The notes beneath the pieces were generated by a model. That model was not told the origin of the DNA, ran no database searches, and worked only from the letters and a program-made list of their open reading frames with translations. Below, one piece after another: positions 35,605-46,559 of a stretch of DNA of 64,000 nucleotides. The stretch comes from Gnetum montanum (Eukaryota > Streptophyta > Gnetopsida > Gnetales > Gnetaceae). The translations under genes and the position numbers were made by a program. Position 1 is the first letter of the stretch. Each line of letters begins with the position of its first letter. The stretch spans positions 410,007 to 474,006 of the forward strand of contig MNCI01028301.1 of NCBI GenBank assembly GCA_015680685.1. Direction: 5' to 3'.

Positions 35605-36429
35605 TGATGAAACACATTTTTTGTCATGCTCTGATGTTAGGTATCTAACATCAGGGTCTTGATTCAACATTGGGTATTTGACATTGGGGGATATATGCTG
35701 ACCTATAAATATAGTGCCTAGGCTCCTAATTTGGCAGTCATTTTTCAATTTTTAGTTAAAGTAGTGAAGCTTTTGTAGTTTACTTTCTCCAAAGTTAGAA
35801 TATTTTCTTAGTGCCCACAGAAGGAGTCTAAGTGTGTACAGTTCTTTGTTTGAACACTGATGTACTTAGGCACAACAGTGTGATGAGAATAAAACAAACT
35901 CTTTTGACAATCCTTGCAGCATTGAGAATAGATTAATGTTTCTTTTAATGCAATTTACTCTTATGTACTTTAATTTACTACATTTCAATTAAACAATTAC
36001 TTTCTAACAATTAATAAACACAAGCACAACCACTTCAAGCATACATATAGTACTTGAAAACCTAGCAACACTTAACGTTTGGTAGCCTAGCAGTACTATA
36101 TGTGTTTAAGATGTGTCTAGGAAAGTGGGGCGGTTACTTGTGTTAGGCTAGTTAGGTAACAGATGAATTAGATATTCCATTACTTTTTGTATGAGATCAA
36201 ATTTATAAAACATAAAATAAGAAAAATCATGTATCTCAATTACACTTAAACCATACCCTTGAGCCCCACAAGTGCAGTTGGAAAGATAACAAACATTCTC
36301 AATACCCATTTCACTTCCTAGAAGAGCTAGTGTACTAGAGAATTATTGGTTAACATAATTCAATTAGATCATATGTAAATGACTTAGTGATTCATATGGT
36401 TGGACATAGGAGTACCTTCCCACTCATCA
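35605..36429 (+). repeat. 3' LTR of element C
   Basis: It runs from TGATGAAACACATTT to CCCACTCATCA and matches 26603-27451 along its length, with fewer GATGTTGG-type words in U3. TATA region CTATAAATATAGTGCC is at about 35711-35726. Followed by target duplicate CTTAG. Confidence 0.92.
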
Positions 36430-36691
36430 CTTAGATATAGCATGTACCTTCATTTTTATTATGTTTGCAATTAGGAGTAAAATGAACCCTACAACATCAC
36501 ATAACATATACCTCATTGTGAGTTAAACCATACACTTAGACTTCACTAACTCAAGGTGAGAAGATAATGGTCATGAACTTAATATTAATCACTAGCATAA
36601 TTACATTGTCCATCCATAGATTACAATTTGGTCACTTGTGAACATTTGTGACTTTTATGGTAAAGTGTTTGGATTGCTGCACCACTCATCA
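36430..36691 (+). repeat. 3' LTR of element B, right part
   Basis: It begins with the duplicated CTTAG, then ATATAGCATGTACC..., matching 14906 onward of the B 5' LTR (ATTTAGCATTTAACTC, then TATTTCCATTATGTTT), and ends CACCACTCATCA. Rejoining it to 25967-26602 gives a complete LTR. Confidence 0.9.
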
Positions 36692-36810
36692 TGCATCATA
36701 ATGGTAGGGGAGTTTTTACAATTTTTAGAGCCCATAGCACCTTCCAAGTGCTATAACTTGCACATTTATTGTCTAATTCTACTCATTCTTTGACCCTCTA
36801 ACTACCAAAG

Positions 36811-37101
36811 GTAAGTTTTACATCATCGAGACCACAAACCCATGGTTTATGATGGTAAATTTTTTAAAATTTTTTTTAACTTCCCAAGGTTTAACTAATA
36901 AAATAATATTAAAATTTCCATCTACATCAAGTTAAACCTCATTAAAAAAATTGAGTAGCTAAATGAATAAAATAATAGTAAAATAATCAATCTACCATGA
37001 TCACAACTAACTGAAGTGTAAATTACCCAAAAGAAGAAGGTATACATAGCATTAAAGATTACACATTAATAATTAATTCTTGGTTATGTTTATGATTACA
37101 G
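36811..37101 (+). other. Probable intron in the ORF3 transcript (D)
   Basis: ACCAAAG|GTAAGTTTTAC donor (36804-36821) and TTTATGATTACAG| acceptor (ends 37101), about 291 bp, AT-rich with T-runs near 36858-36880, as usual for plant introns. Joining exons gives a frame that continues without shift into the conserved KVRTTRQRTIPTKEEM segment. B keeps the donor; A and C keep mutated sites at equivalent positions. Confidence 0.55.
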
Positions 37102-40000
37102 ATGGAACCAAAGTGAGGACCACAAGGCAAAGGACCATCCCAACCAAGGAAGAAATGACCAAGAGGAAGAAGGGGCTAGCAGCCACAACAACCCCAAGAA
37201 TAAGAGGTGGAGACCCATGCAATAAGACCTCTTTATGAGGAGCTCGAAGTGGAATCTATTCATCAAATTCCCGTAGTAGAGACTGGCTAGTCATAATAGC
37301 ATGAGGTGCCAGGGCTAAGGCCTAATATTGAGCTCACATTGACCGAGGCCTTCTTGTAAAAAATCTATTCCAAGAAGGTCCAAAGCTCGATTTTTCAAGA
37401 GCTTAACTTTGGTTCCTTCTTGGACTTGATGCTAGAGGAAGTCCAGACTCAACTATAGGGATCTCCCATATGGCCCATTCTCTCTTTTAGTGGAGAATGA
37501 TATATGGGAGAAACATACCTCTTTTGGAAAAACTAGCAAGGAGACACCATTATCAAAATTAAAGATATAACTATCTCTTATTTAGTTGAGGCCATTTTAG
37601 AGGCCCTTGATTTGCCAGAAACATGGGCAAATTTGGTGAAAATCTCCACTCAAGTAGACTTAGAGGCAAAGAAAGAATGGATTCAATGGTGTTATGGGAT
37701 GGACCATAAGGAGTATGGTGTATTCACTAAGGTAAAGTAAGCCTATTTTACAATAGTGACTTATTACCTAAACCCAATGATGAGCCTTAGCAAGATGATT
37801 ACCTTCTTTAGCTATGTGTGCATCGCTCTTATTGGAAAGTTCCCTATTAACTTCCCTTAGCTCATGTTCCCTAAAATAGAGAAATGCTTCAAAGAAAATG
37901 AGAGAAAAAGAAATACACTTCCCATCCTATGCCTAATTTGCAAACTTAATAGAAGGGGAGGCATAGCTTGTTATGCCAATGATATGATCCACCATGCTTC
38001 TATTGCATCTTGGCAGGAGATGATGAAGGACAAGGTAGCTACTAAGTTGCTAGAGGAGAAGTGGCCATCATCATCACCTACCAATGAGATTACACCAGAG
38101 GTCCATGCAACTATTGAGTAAATGAGGAACCCTTGTGAATATTTTTTGTAATGAAAATAAGGAGAGGTAAGTGATGGGGAGGCATTGGTCTACTGGATAG
38201 TGTTGAGTGACCTCAACAAAATTACTAGGACAATCAACTGGTTGGAAGAGACTGCCCTATTTTTTTCCACACAATGCATACATGTATCCATGAGAATAAA
38301 TCCAAGAACCTAAGAAGTTACGATGTCCATCACTAGATAACAAGAGTTCCATGATATTTTTGGAATTGTTGTGACTTTCGTGATGTGCTAGAGGAACGTG
38401 ATGAGGATACTATCTTAGTCATGCAACATCATGGACAAGAAATAGTAGCAGAAGTGGTGGTAGATCATGTGGTTGAAGCTTTGAATGCTCTTGCAGTAGT
38501 TATGCTTGACATAGCTATCCTAAAAGATGTGTAGGATTTTGTAGGAGTGGGAAGTAGGTGATTAAGTATAGCCCAACATGAGGAGGTTTTGGATTGACTG
38601 GTGAAAACTAAACAACCACTTTCAAACATCTTTGATCTTCTAGAAGAAATCACTACTATCTAGTTGGAGATACTAGAGACAAAGGACAAGCTCATCATTG
38701 CTAATGCTTAATTAGAGGTAGCCACTACCAAAAACCATCAGTTGGATGCTAAATTTATGGAATTAAGAGATGGTCTTACTTATCTCACTATTCTTAGCTG
38801 AGGAATCACCAAAGATGAAACTTTTTTGTAGCTTCATCAAAAATTGAAGGAGGCTAAGAATGCTAAGGACATGACATTCTTTGACTCCTCCTTATTGGAA
38901 GCACTTGCCTTTAGCATCAATAAGAACTTGGCTCAAGTCCATAAAGAAAAATTAGTCTTGATAAAGAAGATTCATCACCTATGAAATGTTAAGGAATGAA
39001 AAGACCAAATGCTTGAATTTGTGAGACAATGGCAAGAATAGCTAGCTAAGGTGAACTTGGGTTTAAGGAGGTTGGTAGTAAAGAACCAAAATCTCTCTAT
39101 GGAGGAAGTCCAGGTGCTTTATCAAAAGATAGCCATCAAGGTAGCCACTTGGAAAAATGAAGCTCTAAAGTTTGAATGTATTAAAAATCACTACAGGGAC
39201 CAAGTGGGGGTCCTCAAAGAAGTAAATAAAAAAGAAATTCAATTGGCTAAGGTGAAGATGAATGAGGTACTCTAGTAACTTCAGTAAAGAGGTGATGTAT
39301 GGTAGCCAATCTTTGGTAGCCTAAATGCATATAAGAAAGTAGAGATTCACTTGAAGTAGTTGTAAATAGAGAAGATGACTAAATACATGGACTTTGCCAA
39401 CCTCCAATATGCTAACGTGGCTATGCTAACTATAGGGAGGCCAAGGTTAGAACTTGAGAAGCAAGTGGCTAATTTGTACCTCCTTTATGAGGTTGAATTC
39501 AAGTATCACAAGGAGACTAAGTAAAATTTGGAGATAGCTAATGCCAAGGTTAAAGTCCTCTAGAACTAATTTACTAATAAATGATCAATTGTCAAGGACT
39601 TGTCCAGAGGGATGAATAAGTACCACGAGCTGTGGAACTTAGTTAAGACATTTGATGTTGAATGGAAACAATTCGTAGTATGGTTCATGAATGTTAAGGA
39701 GTTATTCTTCATAATGCCCTATTTATGGGACTTCCCTGCACCAGCCCACATTAGTGAAGCCACATTGACTATGTATGATCTCTAGAATAAGGAGGAGAAA
39801 ATGAAAGTATTACTAGATGCTTTCCACTTAACTCTTGGGCTGTAGCCAGATAACCTTAGCCTCAGCCATAGCCATCACCACCACCATAAGAATCAGAGCC
39901 TAGTGAACATTCTTCAGCACCCTAGGAGCCTCCACTTCCTAGTACTATCTAATCTTTGCCTTGTCTTCAACAACCAGAGGGTTGCTACCATCATTTTTGT
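37102..40000 (+). pseudogene. ORF3 of element D
   Basis: Longest ORF3 copy, roughly 960 codons. N-terminus KVRTTRQRTIPTKEEMTKRK (basic, from 37108). Then QELNFGSFLDLMLEEVQTQL, SPIWPILSFSGE, GETYLFWKN and ISYLVEAILEALDLPETWAN (about 37395-37630). The core at 37735-38010 includes MMSLSKMITFFSYVCIALIG, LPILCLICKLNRRGGIACYA and NDMIHHASIAS, equivalent to LPFPCLIRKLCKCVGILGYT in A. Long Glu/Lys/Leu coiled-coil-like regions (38620-39600), then FDVEWKQFVVWFMNVKELFF and a Pro/Ser/Gln-rich end. About a dozen stops, mostly TAG. No clear signal peptide or transmembrane helix; function unknown. Confidence 0.65.
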
Positions 40001-40176
40001 AAGGGTATCCAATTTTGTTATCAAGGACATCCAATTTTATAATTTTGTAGAATTTGGTACTTAGAGTTAGTTAGTTAGAATTAGTTAGTTAATAATCCCA
40101 TACCTTCCAATTTTGTAAGAAGCTCGATCCTAATTTTGTTCACTTGAGGATGAGTTTTCACTTATTCGTAGGGATA
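40001..40176 (+). other. 3' UTR and polypurine tract of element D
   Basis: Contains AATTTTGTA repeats, two GTTAGTTAGAATTA words, TTAATAATCCCATACC and CACTTGAGGATGAGTTTTC as in the others. The tract is degraded to CGTAGGGATA before TGATGAATC at 40177. Confidence 0.65.
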
Positions 40177-41012
40177 TGATGAATCATTGACTAGTTATGT
40201 TAGTGAGCTTGTGTCAATGTAGTCCCATTGATGCATGAGAAGATGTGTTGATGTAGTGTCATGTCACACCTATATAAATGCACATACCCACTGCATTTAT
40301 GTCATGTTATGTCATTAGATTAGCCAAGTTCTTGTAGTTTTCTTTAGCCAGAGTTAGAATATTTTTTGAGTGCTTGTAGTATGACTTCAAGGAATTGTAT
40401 GAGTTCTTATTTGAGCATCATTGTACCTAGACATAGTGATGTGATAGTAATAAAATGAGGTTGTTGATACTTGTTGCAGCACTTAGAATAGATTAATGTT
40501 TATTTCCATGCACTTTATTATTCATGCAATTTACATTCTTATTCTTAGTTAATTAATGCACTTAATAACAAACACATAAGTACAACCACTTTGAACATAT
40601 TGTAAATTGCATGAATAATAAACTTCATGGAAATAGAAATTTAGTAACCTAGTAGCATTAAGATGAGTTTAGGATACATATAGAAAGTGGGCTCAGATGC
40701 TTATGTTAGGCTAGTTAGCTTAAGAATCATTAAATGGTTAAGTAAAATTTTCAATTAATCATCTTTAATTTAACACTTAGATTAAATAAATCCAAATATA
40801 AAATATAAATAAATATCATGTACCTTGGCTTACACTTAACCATATGAATGAGCTTACACAATTAAGAGCCAAGAAGACAATGATCATAATTCCTAAGTCA
40901 CTATCTTTGTCTATCGGTACACTTAGGAGATAAGTCCACAGAATTCAATTAGATTGCTAGTGAATGCTTTTGATTCATATTTTTGAGTAGAGGGACTTCT
41001 TGCTACTCATCA
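40177..41012 (+). repeat. 3' LTR of element D
   Basis: It runs from TGATGAATCATTG to GCTACTCATCA. The U3 array (40190-40265) consists of GTCAATGTAGTCCCATTGAT-like words and GTTGATGTAGTGTCATGTCA, then TATATAAATGCAC as TATA box (40271-40283). R/U5 has AATAAAATGAGG and the familiar GTACAACCACTTTGAAC block. Confidence 0.85.
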
Positions 41013-42360
41013 CTCTTGAAGGAGAATAAAATTAGGAACTAAATATTGCATGTGGAGAAAAGCACTGACAACTTTTATTTGAAGTCTATTAGTAAGACCT
41101 TAGACATTCTATGTAAAGATTAACATATGATGAAGGAGGATGAGGCCCTTGCCCTATTAGTAGAATCAATATTCTCAAAAGAAATTATCTTTATATTTTG
41201 ACCAACATTTAAAAAGTAATTATTAGTAAATAAAATATCTTGAACATGTTTTGAAGATATGACATATATAAACAAATAAATAGACTTCATCGATGTTTTT
41301 TATTATTAAAAACTATTTGAATTAATAACAGGATTCAGTGAAATCTTAGGAGTATATATTTGTTTCTCCTTAGTCATTGAAGAATTTTTTGAAACTAATT
41401 TCATTAGAACTTTCCTTGAAGATACATTTTGTTGAACAATAATAAAAGAAAGAAGTGGACTAACTATTGAAATATCAGTAAAAGAAATCATTGTAATATT
41501 TGTAGCATATGTAGAAGAAACCTTAAAAGAATCTTTAACATTAGCAGTAGAAACCTTAGTAGCATTTATATCACCTTGTTGCTAACATGCTTGCATTGCC
41601 TTTTTTTGTAGCATAAAAGAATATGCATCAAACATGTGATCCTTTTGGTGATAGTAGTGACATAACTTTGGAAGATTATAATAAATAACCTTTTGTGCAT
41701 AATCTATTCTACTAGCACATAGAGGAGTTTCTCACATAAGTTAACTAAGATCCATTTCAATCATATATTGAATTCTTCCAAAACCACTAGCTATAATAAG
41801 GGTTTTATAATGCTTGATTAGTTCAATATGATAGACAATATTCCTTTTAAGCTTTTCAAAAATTAATGAAATATTTGCCAATTCAACAAAAAATAAAGAA
41901 CCTTTTGGAATTCAAGAGATGTTGGATTAAAAGAGGTAGTCCACCTTCAAATAATTAATAAATCATGATGATGATTAAAAGAATTGATATCAATGACCTT
42001 AGAAACCATTGTTGAATCAAAAAATTCTACCAGCAAAAGTGAGTTTGACAAATAGCAAGCATAGATAGCATCCAATCCTCGATATTTCTAAACCAAATTT
42101 AAATAATTCAAAAAACTTTAGGAACAATGTAAATAAATAAGAATTTTCATGAAAACATACATTCAAGAAATTTGTAGAAAGGTAAGAAAGCAGTGGTTCT
42201 ACCTAAAGAATCACTTATTTAATATAGTGCTATTGCATGTAATATCAATGCTAGATGCCTTATTACCTTAGATCAATGTAGAAAACTTCATCACCAAAAC
42301 ACTCAAACCTATTTCTTTGATATTCTAGATAATAATGTTTTTTTATATGGCTAACATATG
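41013..42360 (-). pseudogene. LINE (L1-type) ORF1 fragment with CCHC knuckle
   Basis: On the minus strand, 41694-41635 reads QKVIYYNLPKLCHYYHQKDH followed by MFDAY. This fits the ORF1 RNA-binding protein of plant L1 LINEs, where a short 'LPxxC' segment leads into a CX2CX4HX4C knuckle. Here the second and fourth Cys are both Tyr, each explained by one G-to-A change. Upstream (about 41700-41770) IEMDLS matches the usual segment before the knuckle; downstream is a Thr/Ser/Lys-rich tail (frame 41491-41306). The part from 41800 to 42360 is consistent with the preceding domain but weak. Opposite to the LTR elements; no linked ORF2 is seen next to it. Confidence 0.6.
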
Positions 42361-42951
42361 ATTATTTTTGTTGAAGGAAAAGTTTGGTCATTTATATGAC
42401 AAGAGGGATAAAACTTCAAATTAGCAATTACAATAGTAGTATCATCATGGAGCATAGAAGATCCTCTAGAAAAAAATATGAACGTCTAGACCAATAAAAA
42501 GTCCCTAGGTATTCTTATAAGGCATCAAAACCAAACTCAAAAATATATTGTGCACATCATAAAGTTCATTTAAAATAGAGGGAATGCATATTTGGAAAAG
42601 TAAAAGAACATATAATTTACAAGCATGACATTAGCTCATCTTACAAGGACTCAAGAATGTTAAGTGTTGCCATCGTGTATTCATTTTTATAATTTAACAT
42701 TTACTAAAAATTTTTATGAGTTAAAAAGTTTTATGCCAGTTGCAAGGTTTACCTTCCAAATTTTTATTGATTGTTGATCCCCAAAAAAATAAATAATAAT
42801 ACGAAAAATTCTTTATAGTACATTAGATACTCTAAAGTAAGAAGGCTTGTTAGTAGTTCTTCTACTAGGTAATGCGAAGTTATAAAGTTCTAACTTGTTA
42901 TAACCCAAAAATAATTGTAATATAGGTAAAACATAAGTTTTATAGTACAAT

Positions 42952-43056
42952 TAGAACTTTATAACTCAACATTGTCCACTAGAATTGAATCCATGACTTA
43001 GAGCTTTCAAATCAAGAGTCTAACCATAAGGCTAACATCTCATTATTATAAAGTTT
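42952..43056 (-). repeat. tRNA-like SINE copy 1
   Basis: Read on the minus strand: box A-like TTAGCCTTATGGTTAG (43018-43033) and box B-like GGATTCAATTC (42982-42992) about 40 bases apart, followed by GAGTTATAAAGTTCTAA. It is the reverse complement of the two plus-strand copies nearby. Confidence 0.55.
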
Positions 43057-43151
43057 TAATTTGACTATGTCTCATATGTAAACATTATTGAAAAAAATAT
43101 TTTAGGTTTCAACACTTGTCCCACCCCAACCCCATGGTCCCAACCCCCAAT

Positions 43152-43776
43152 CCACTTTTTCATTAAAAAAAGGGCTCTCAACCCAAGAAAAAAAATACTA
43201 AATTAAGTAATGAGAAGAAACATAAATCAAATGATATTTTGGATTGCAGATTACAATTATCATAGCACTTTAACAATGAGATGTTATCTTAGTGGTAATA
43301 CTTTTAATTTGAAAGCTTCAAGTAATGGGTTCAATTTTGGTGGACAATCTTGAGTTATAAAGTTCTACTATCAATAATAAGAATGATCAAATAACAATAA
43401 AGAAATGAGAAGACAAAAGCCTTTGTAAATAGTTTTACTTTTACTATAGGAAGTAAAACCACTTTTTTATTAAAAAAAGGACTCTCAATCCAAGGTATAA
43501 AATGCTAAATTAAGTAATGAGAAGAAACATAAATCAAATAATATTTTAGACTAGAGATTGCAATTATAATAGCACTTTAATAATGAGATGTTAGCCTAGT
43601 GGTAAGACTCTTAATTTGAAAGCTTTAGGTTATGGGCCTAATTCTGGTGGGCAATCATGAGTTATAAAGTTCTAATATTAATGATAAGAATGATTAAATA
43701 ACAATAAAGAAATCAAAAGATAAAACCTTATGTGAATATTTTTTATTTTACTATAGGAAGTATCAATCACTTTAAA
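43152..43776 (+). repeat. 306-bp tandem duplication carrying tRNA-like SINE copies 2 and 3
   Basis: Units 43152-43457 and 43458-43776 both start CCACTTTTT(C/T)ATTAAAAAA and end ACTATAGGAAGTA. Each holds a tRNA-like core: 43274-43366 (TTATCTTAGTGGTAATAC, GGGTTCAATTTTGG) and 43579-43674 (TTAGCCTAGTGGTAAGAC, GGGCCTAATTCTGG). The box A fit is good; box B is decayed in copy 3. Probably a pol III SINE-derived repeat duplicated together with its flanks. Confidence 0.6.
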
Positions 43777-46559
43777 CATAGTGCATAAGAAATTTTTTTC
43801 TTATATTAGGAGACTACTATCTACCTAAAGTGAAATCTTTTGTTGATATGTAGGATTTAGAAGATGTCAAAGAGACTCGACATAAGATTAATTATGATAG
43901 ACATTATGTGCTAGCATTTACTTTTGTATTTTCCTATCTTACAAAAGTTGACATTTCACAAAAGCTTTATGTTGTTACATTAAGTCCTTTTCTTATTTTA
44001 AGTTTGAGCACAAACATTAAAAATTATGTAAATTTTATTAGGTATTAGAGCTAAAAAAATTAAGTAATAATATTAAGAATTTTAGAATACATAAAATCAA
44101 AAAAGATATCTTAACACCCCCCTTTCTAACGTTAGGCTAAAGGATATTATGTTGGGTATAGAATCAAGAAACATAGCATTGAATGAAACTATGTAGTTAA
44201 AGGTAAATGGAAGGAAACTATGTTAAAACCATGACCAAAGGATAAAATAATCTAACATAATGAAAGGAAATAAATGTAAATATTTAAATTATGTAATACA
44301 TGTATGCTAAAAAATGAAAGCTAACTAAAAGAGATGATTTATCATAAGTTGAAAATCGAAAATAAATGAACAAAAATATAATACTAACAATGGGAACAAT
44401 ATAAATACAAATATAAAATGTCTAGAAATAACCAACATGATAACAATGGGCTAGTAATATAGTATCCATAAATCTAAATGCATGAATGATAGAGAGATTA
44501 GATATGAACATATTGCTAAATAACCTAATACATGAATAACTAAACAATGTCCAAAGTTGAAAAGATAACAAGATATAAGAGTTCTAATAAAAAATGCATC
44601 AAACATCTCCACGATTCACATATCATTGGAAACTTGTAATAAAATGGAATATTAGTATCAAATTGAGTGAGGAACCTTGGCACCTCCTTTGACTGAAAAG
44701 TGGGCAAATCTCATGTTGGCTAGATGAGGCATGATTAACTTAGAAATAATGTTAGAATAGACACATAAACCAAATAACCAAGATCATACAACCATAACAA
44801 TCCAAAAAAGAAAAACATTAATAACTCAAAAGAATTATAACTTCATCTATCAACTTGCAGAAAAAGAGGCTAGTATGTACTGCACTAAGTGTCAATGTAT
44901 AATAAGGTTAACATTTATACTTGATCATATTTTAATATCAAATTTTTAATGTCCCCATTTTCAAATGGTGCTATTGCATAACAAAGATGGAGCCTCTTCA
45001 TGACAAGTGTTATAATTATCATAACAAGACCTGAAAGCATATGTTGTAATAATGGATGTGTCTCTTGAGGTGACCTTTGGGGGTTCAACCTAACATATTT
45101 ATACCCAAGGATTAGAGGTCATATCAGCATGGAGTTGTAAAGCTAGTAAAGATGAGTAATGTGTGCTAGGTGTAGTGGGACAGGAAGAGGACTGGCCATA
45201 ACTTCTAAGCAGTGATAATCCTAACTATGGTGGTTGTGCTAAATTGCCTCTAAGGAATAGATGTTAAAGGAATAAAACCCTAAGGAACACTCTTAGAACA
45301 TGATCTAGATATACTATTTCACACTAATAAAGCATTCTTTCATTTTTCCTTTTTCATTTTCCTTGTTATTTTCTTTATGCATAATGTTGAATGTTATATA
45401 TATTTCATGTTTGATATATTATATTCTCATGCATAATGTCTAACATATTGTATATTTGACATTTTCTATGACATTTGGGAATGGGATGTCACAAAACTAA
45501 ACCAAACTAAATATTAAATTATCATACATAAGGATTTATTATTATTCTCAAACCAACTGAGAAGCATAATCCAAGACTTACCTCTAACATTTTAGAGACA
45601 TCAAATAAGAAAACTAATAAGCCATTCGATCACCCTCTCATGTAGGATGAGACCTACAATGAAAACCACATGGATGCATTCTAGTGAGGAATAATCACCA
45701 AACATCTTTAAGAAGTCCACTCCAACTGGCCACATAGCTCAGTGCTAGCTCCAATATTTGAACATGTAATAAACAACTAAACATGGAAAACCAAATGTTG
45801 TTGGTAAAGTACTATAACCAAAATCAATAGAGTTCATAGTCTGAAAGGTCCAAAAATAATACCAGCTACTATACATAGATCACAAATACCAATTCCCAAA
45901 AAGTCAAACTAAGTTCTAGCATCATTAGAAAACCAATACCATCATCAATAAAAACCACAAACTACCAAGGCATTATCCAAATAACACAAACTTGTTGTTG
46001 CAACAATTTGCCACTTTTGTGCAACAACATTGGACTTGAATTATCGGGCTCATTTCTTTGAATGATATCCAATGATTTTTAAGGATTGATTTACTTATGT
46101 CATAAGAATAAGCCTAGATTTTTCACATAGGATAAAGACCTAAGCAAAGAGAGGTTTCTGAGCAAAATTTCTACATAAATATAGGAAGGATTAGAATTGT
46201 TTTGATAAAATCGTCTTTAAATAGAGGGTTTTAAAGCCATATGGACAACCTAGAAAATTTTGATAGGTTGAATTCCAACCAATTCACTAAGTTAGGATTT
46301 CAATTTAAATTCAACATCATGTAGAATATTAAATTAGCTACCAAAGATAGAGCTTGTATGAGTTTGTCCTAACTTAAGAAAATGCTTTTTCTATTGCAGA
46401 CCTTGAAAATTGATTCACAAATATTAGAAATCTTTTTCATCCCAAGAAGAGGTTCACATTAAAACAAATAGTTGGATGCAAAAAATATTTATAATTTTAA
46501 GTAAAAGGTCTTGATCTAATATTGAATTAACTCTTTAAAGCTATTTTAAAAGAGTAAAG
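43777..46559. other. Unassigned AT-rich sequence
   Basis: No family is recognised. Weak hints of LTR-element edges: TTAGGTATTAGAGCT at about 44036 resembles the tRNA-iMet PBS used by many plant elements, and GGGAATGGGATGTCACA at 45478-45494, read on the minus strand, resembles a TGTGACATCCC LTR start. Neither is paired with a partner, so I do not call an element. Confidence 0.35.

Larger units (their letters stand above)
26603..36429 (+). mobile_element. Element C: complete Athila-like element nested in the 3' LTR of B
   Basis: Both LTRs are present (26603-27451 and 35605-36429), flanked by the 5-bp duplication CTTAG (26598-26602 and 36430-36434). It contains PBS, gag, protease, RT, RNase H, integrase, second polypurine tract and conserved block, but ORF3 is reduced to about the first 20 residues. 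Being nested, C is younger than B, yet it is already heavily decayed. Confidence 0.92.
14287..36691 (+). mobile_element. Element B: Ty3/gypsy Athila-like element, split by element C
   Basis: It has two related LTRs (879 bp and 636+257 bp), PBS, gag, protease, RT, RNase H, integrase, post-pol block, internal promoter, intron and ORF3, PPT. The 3' LTR is cut at 26602/26603 by element C and resumes after 36429. All genes are dead. The bases outside the LTRs (ACCAAG before, TGCAT after) do not match as a target duplication, so the copy may be a recombinant between two insertions or its flank has been rearranged. Confidence 0.85.
36692..41012 (+). mobile_element. Element D: 3' half of an Athila-like element (ORF3 and 3' LTR)
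   Basis: It starts abruptly at the end of the B LTR inside the ORF3 leader (GTAGGGGAGTTTTTACAA, compare GGGGGAGTTTTTCAAA in A at 5023). The 5' LTR, gag and pol are absent from the window. It carries the best-preserved intron signals and ORF3. It ends at CTACTCATCA, followed by CTCTT. Whether D was truncated by B's insertion or by a later rearrangement cannot be decided. Confidence 0.75.

Noticed and set aside
41013-42360. Linking the LINE ORF1 (41-42 kb) and zf-RVT (10.2-10.9 kb) fragments into one LINE split by B, C and D
   Set aside because: Strand and order would fit, but the DNA just left of B (11-14.3 kb) shows no endonuclease or RT, so a common origin is not supported.
43579-43674. Functional tRNA gene
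   Set aside because: Box A is good but box B is decayed and I cannot fold a proper acceptor stem and anticodon arm; repeated copies with a shared non-tRNA tail point to a SINE.
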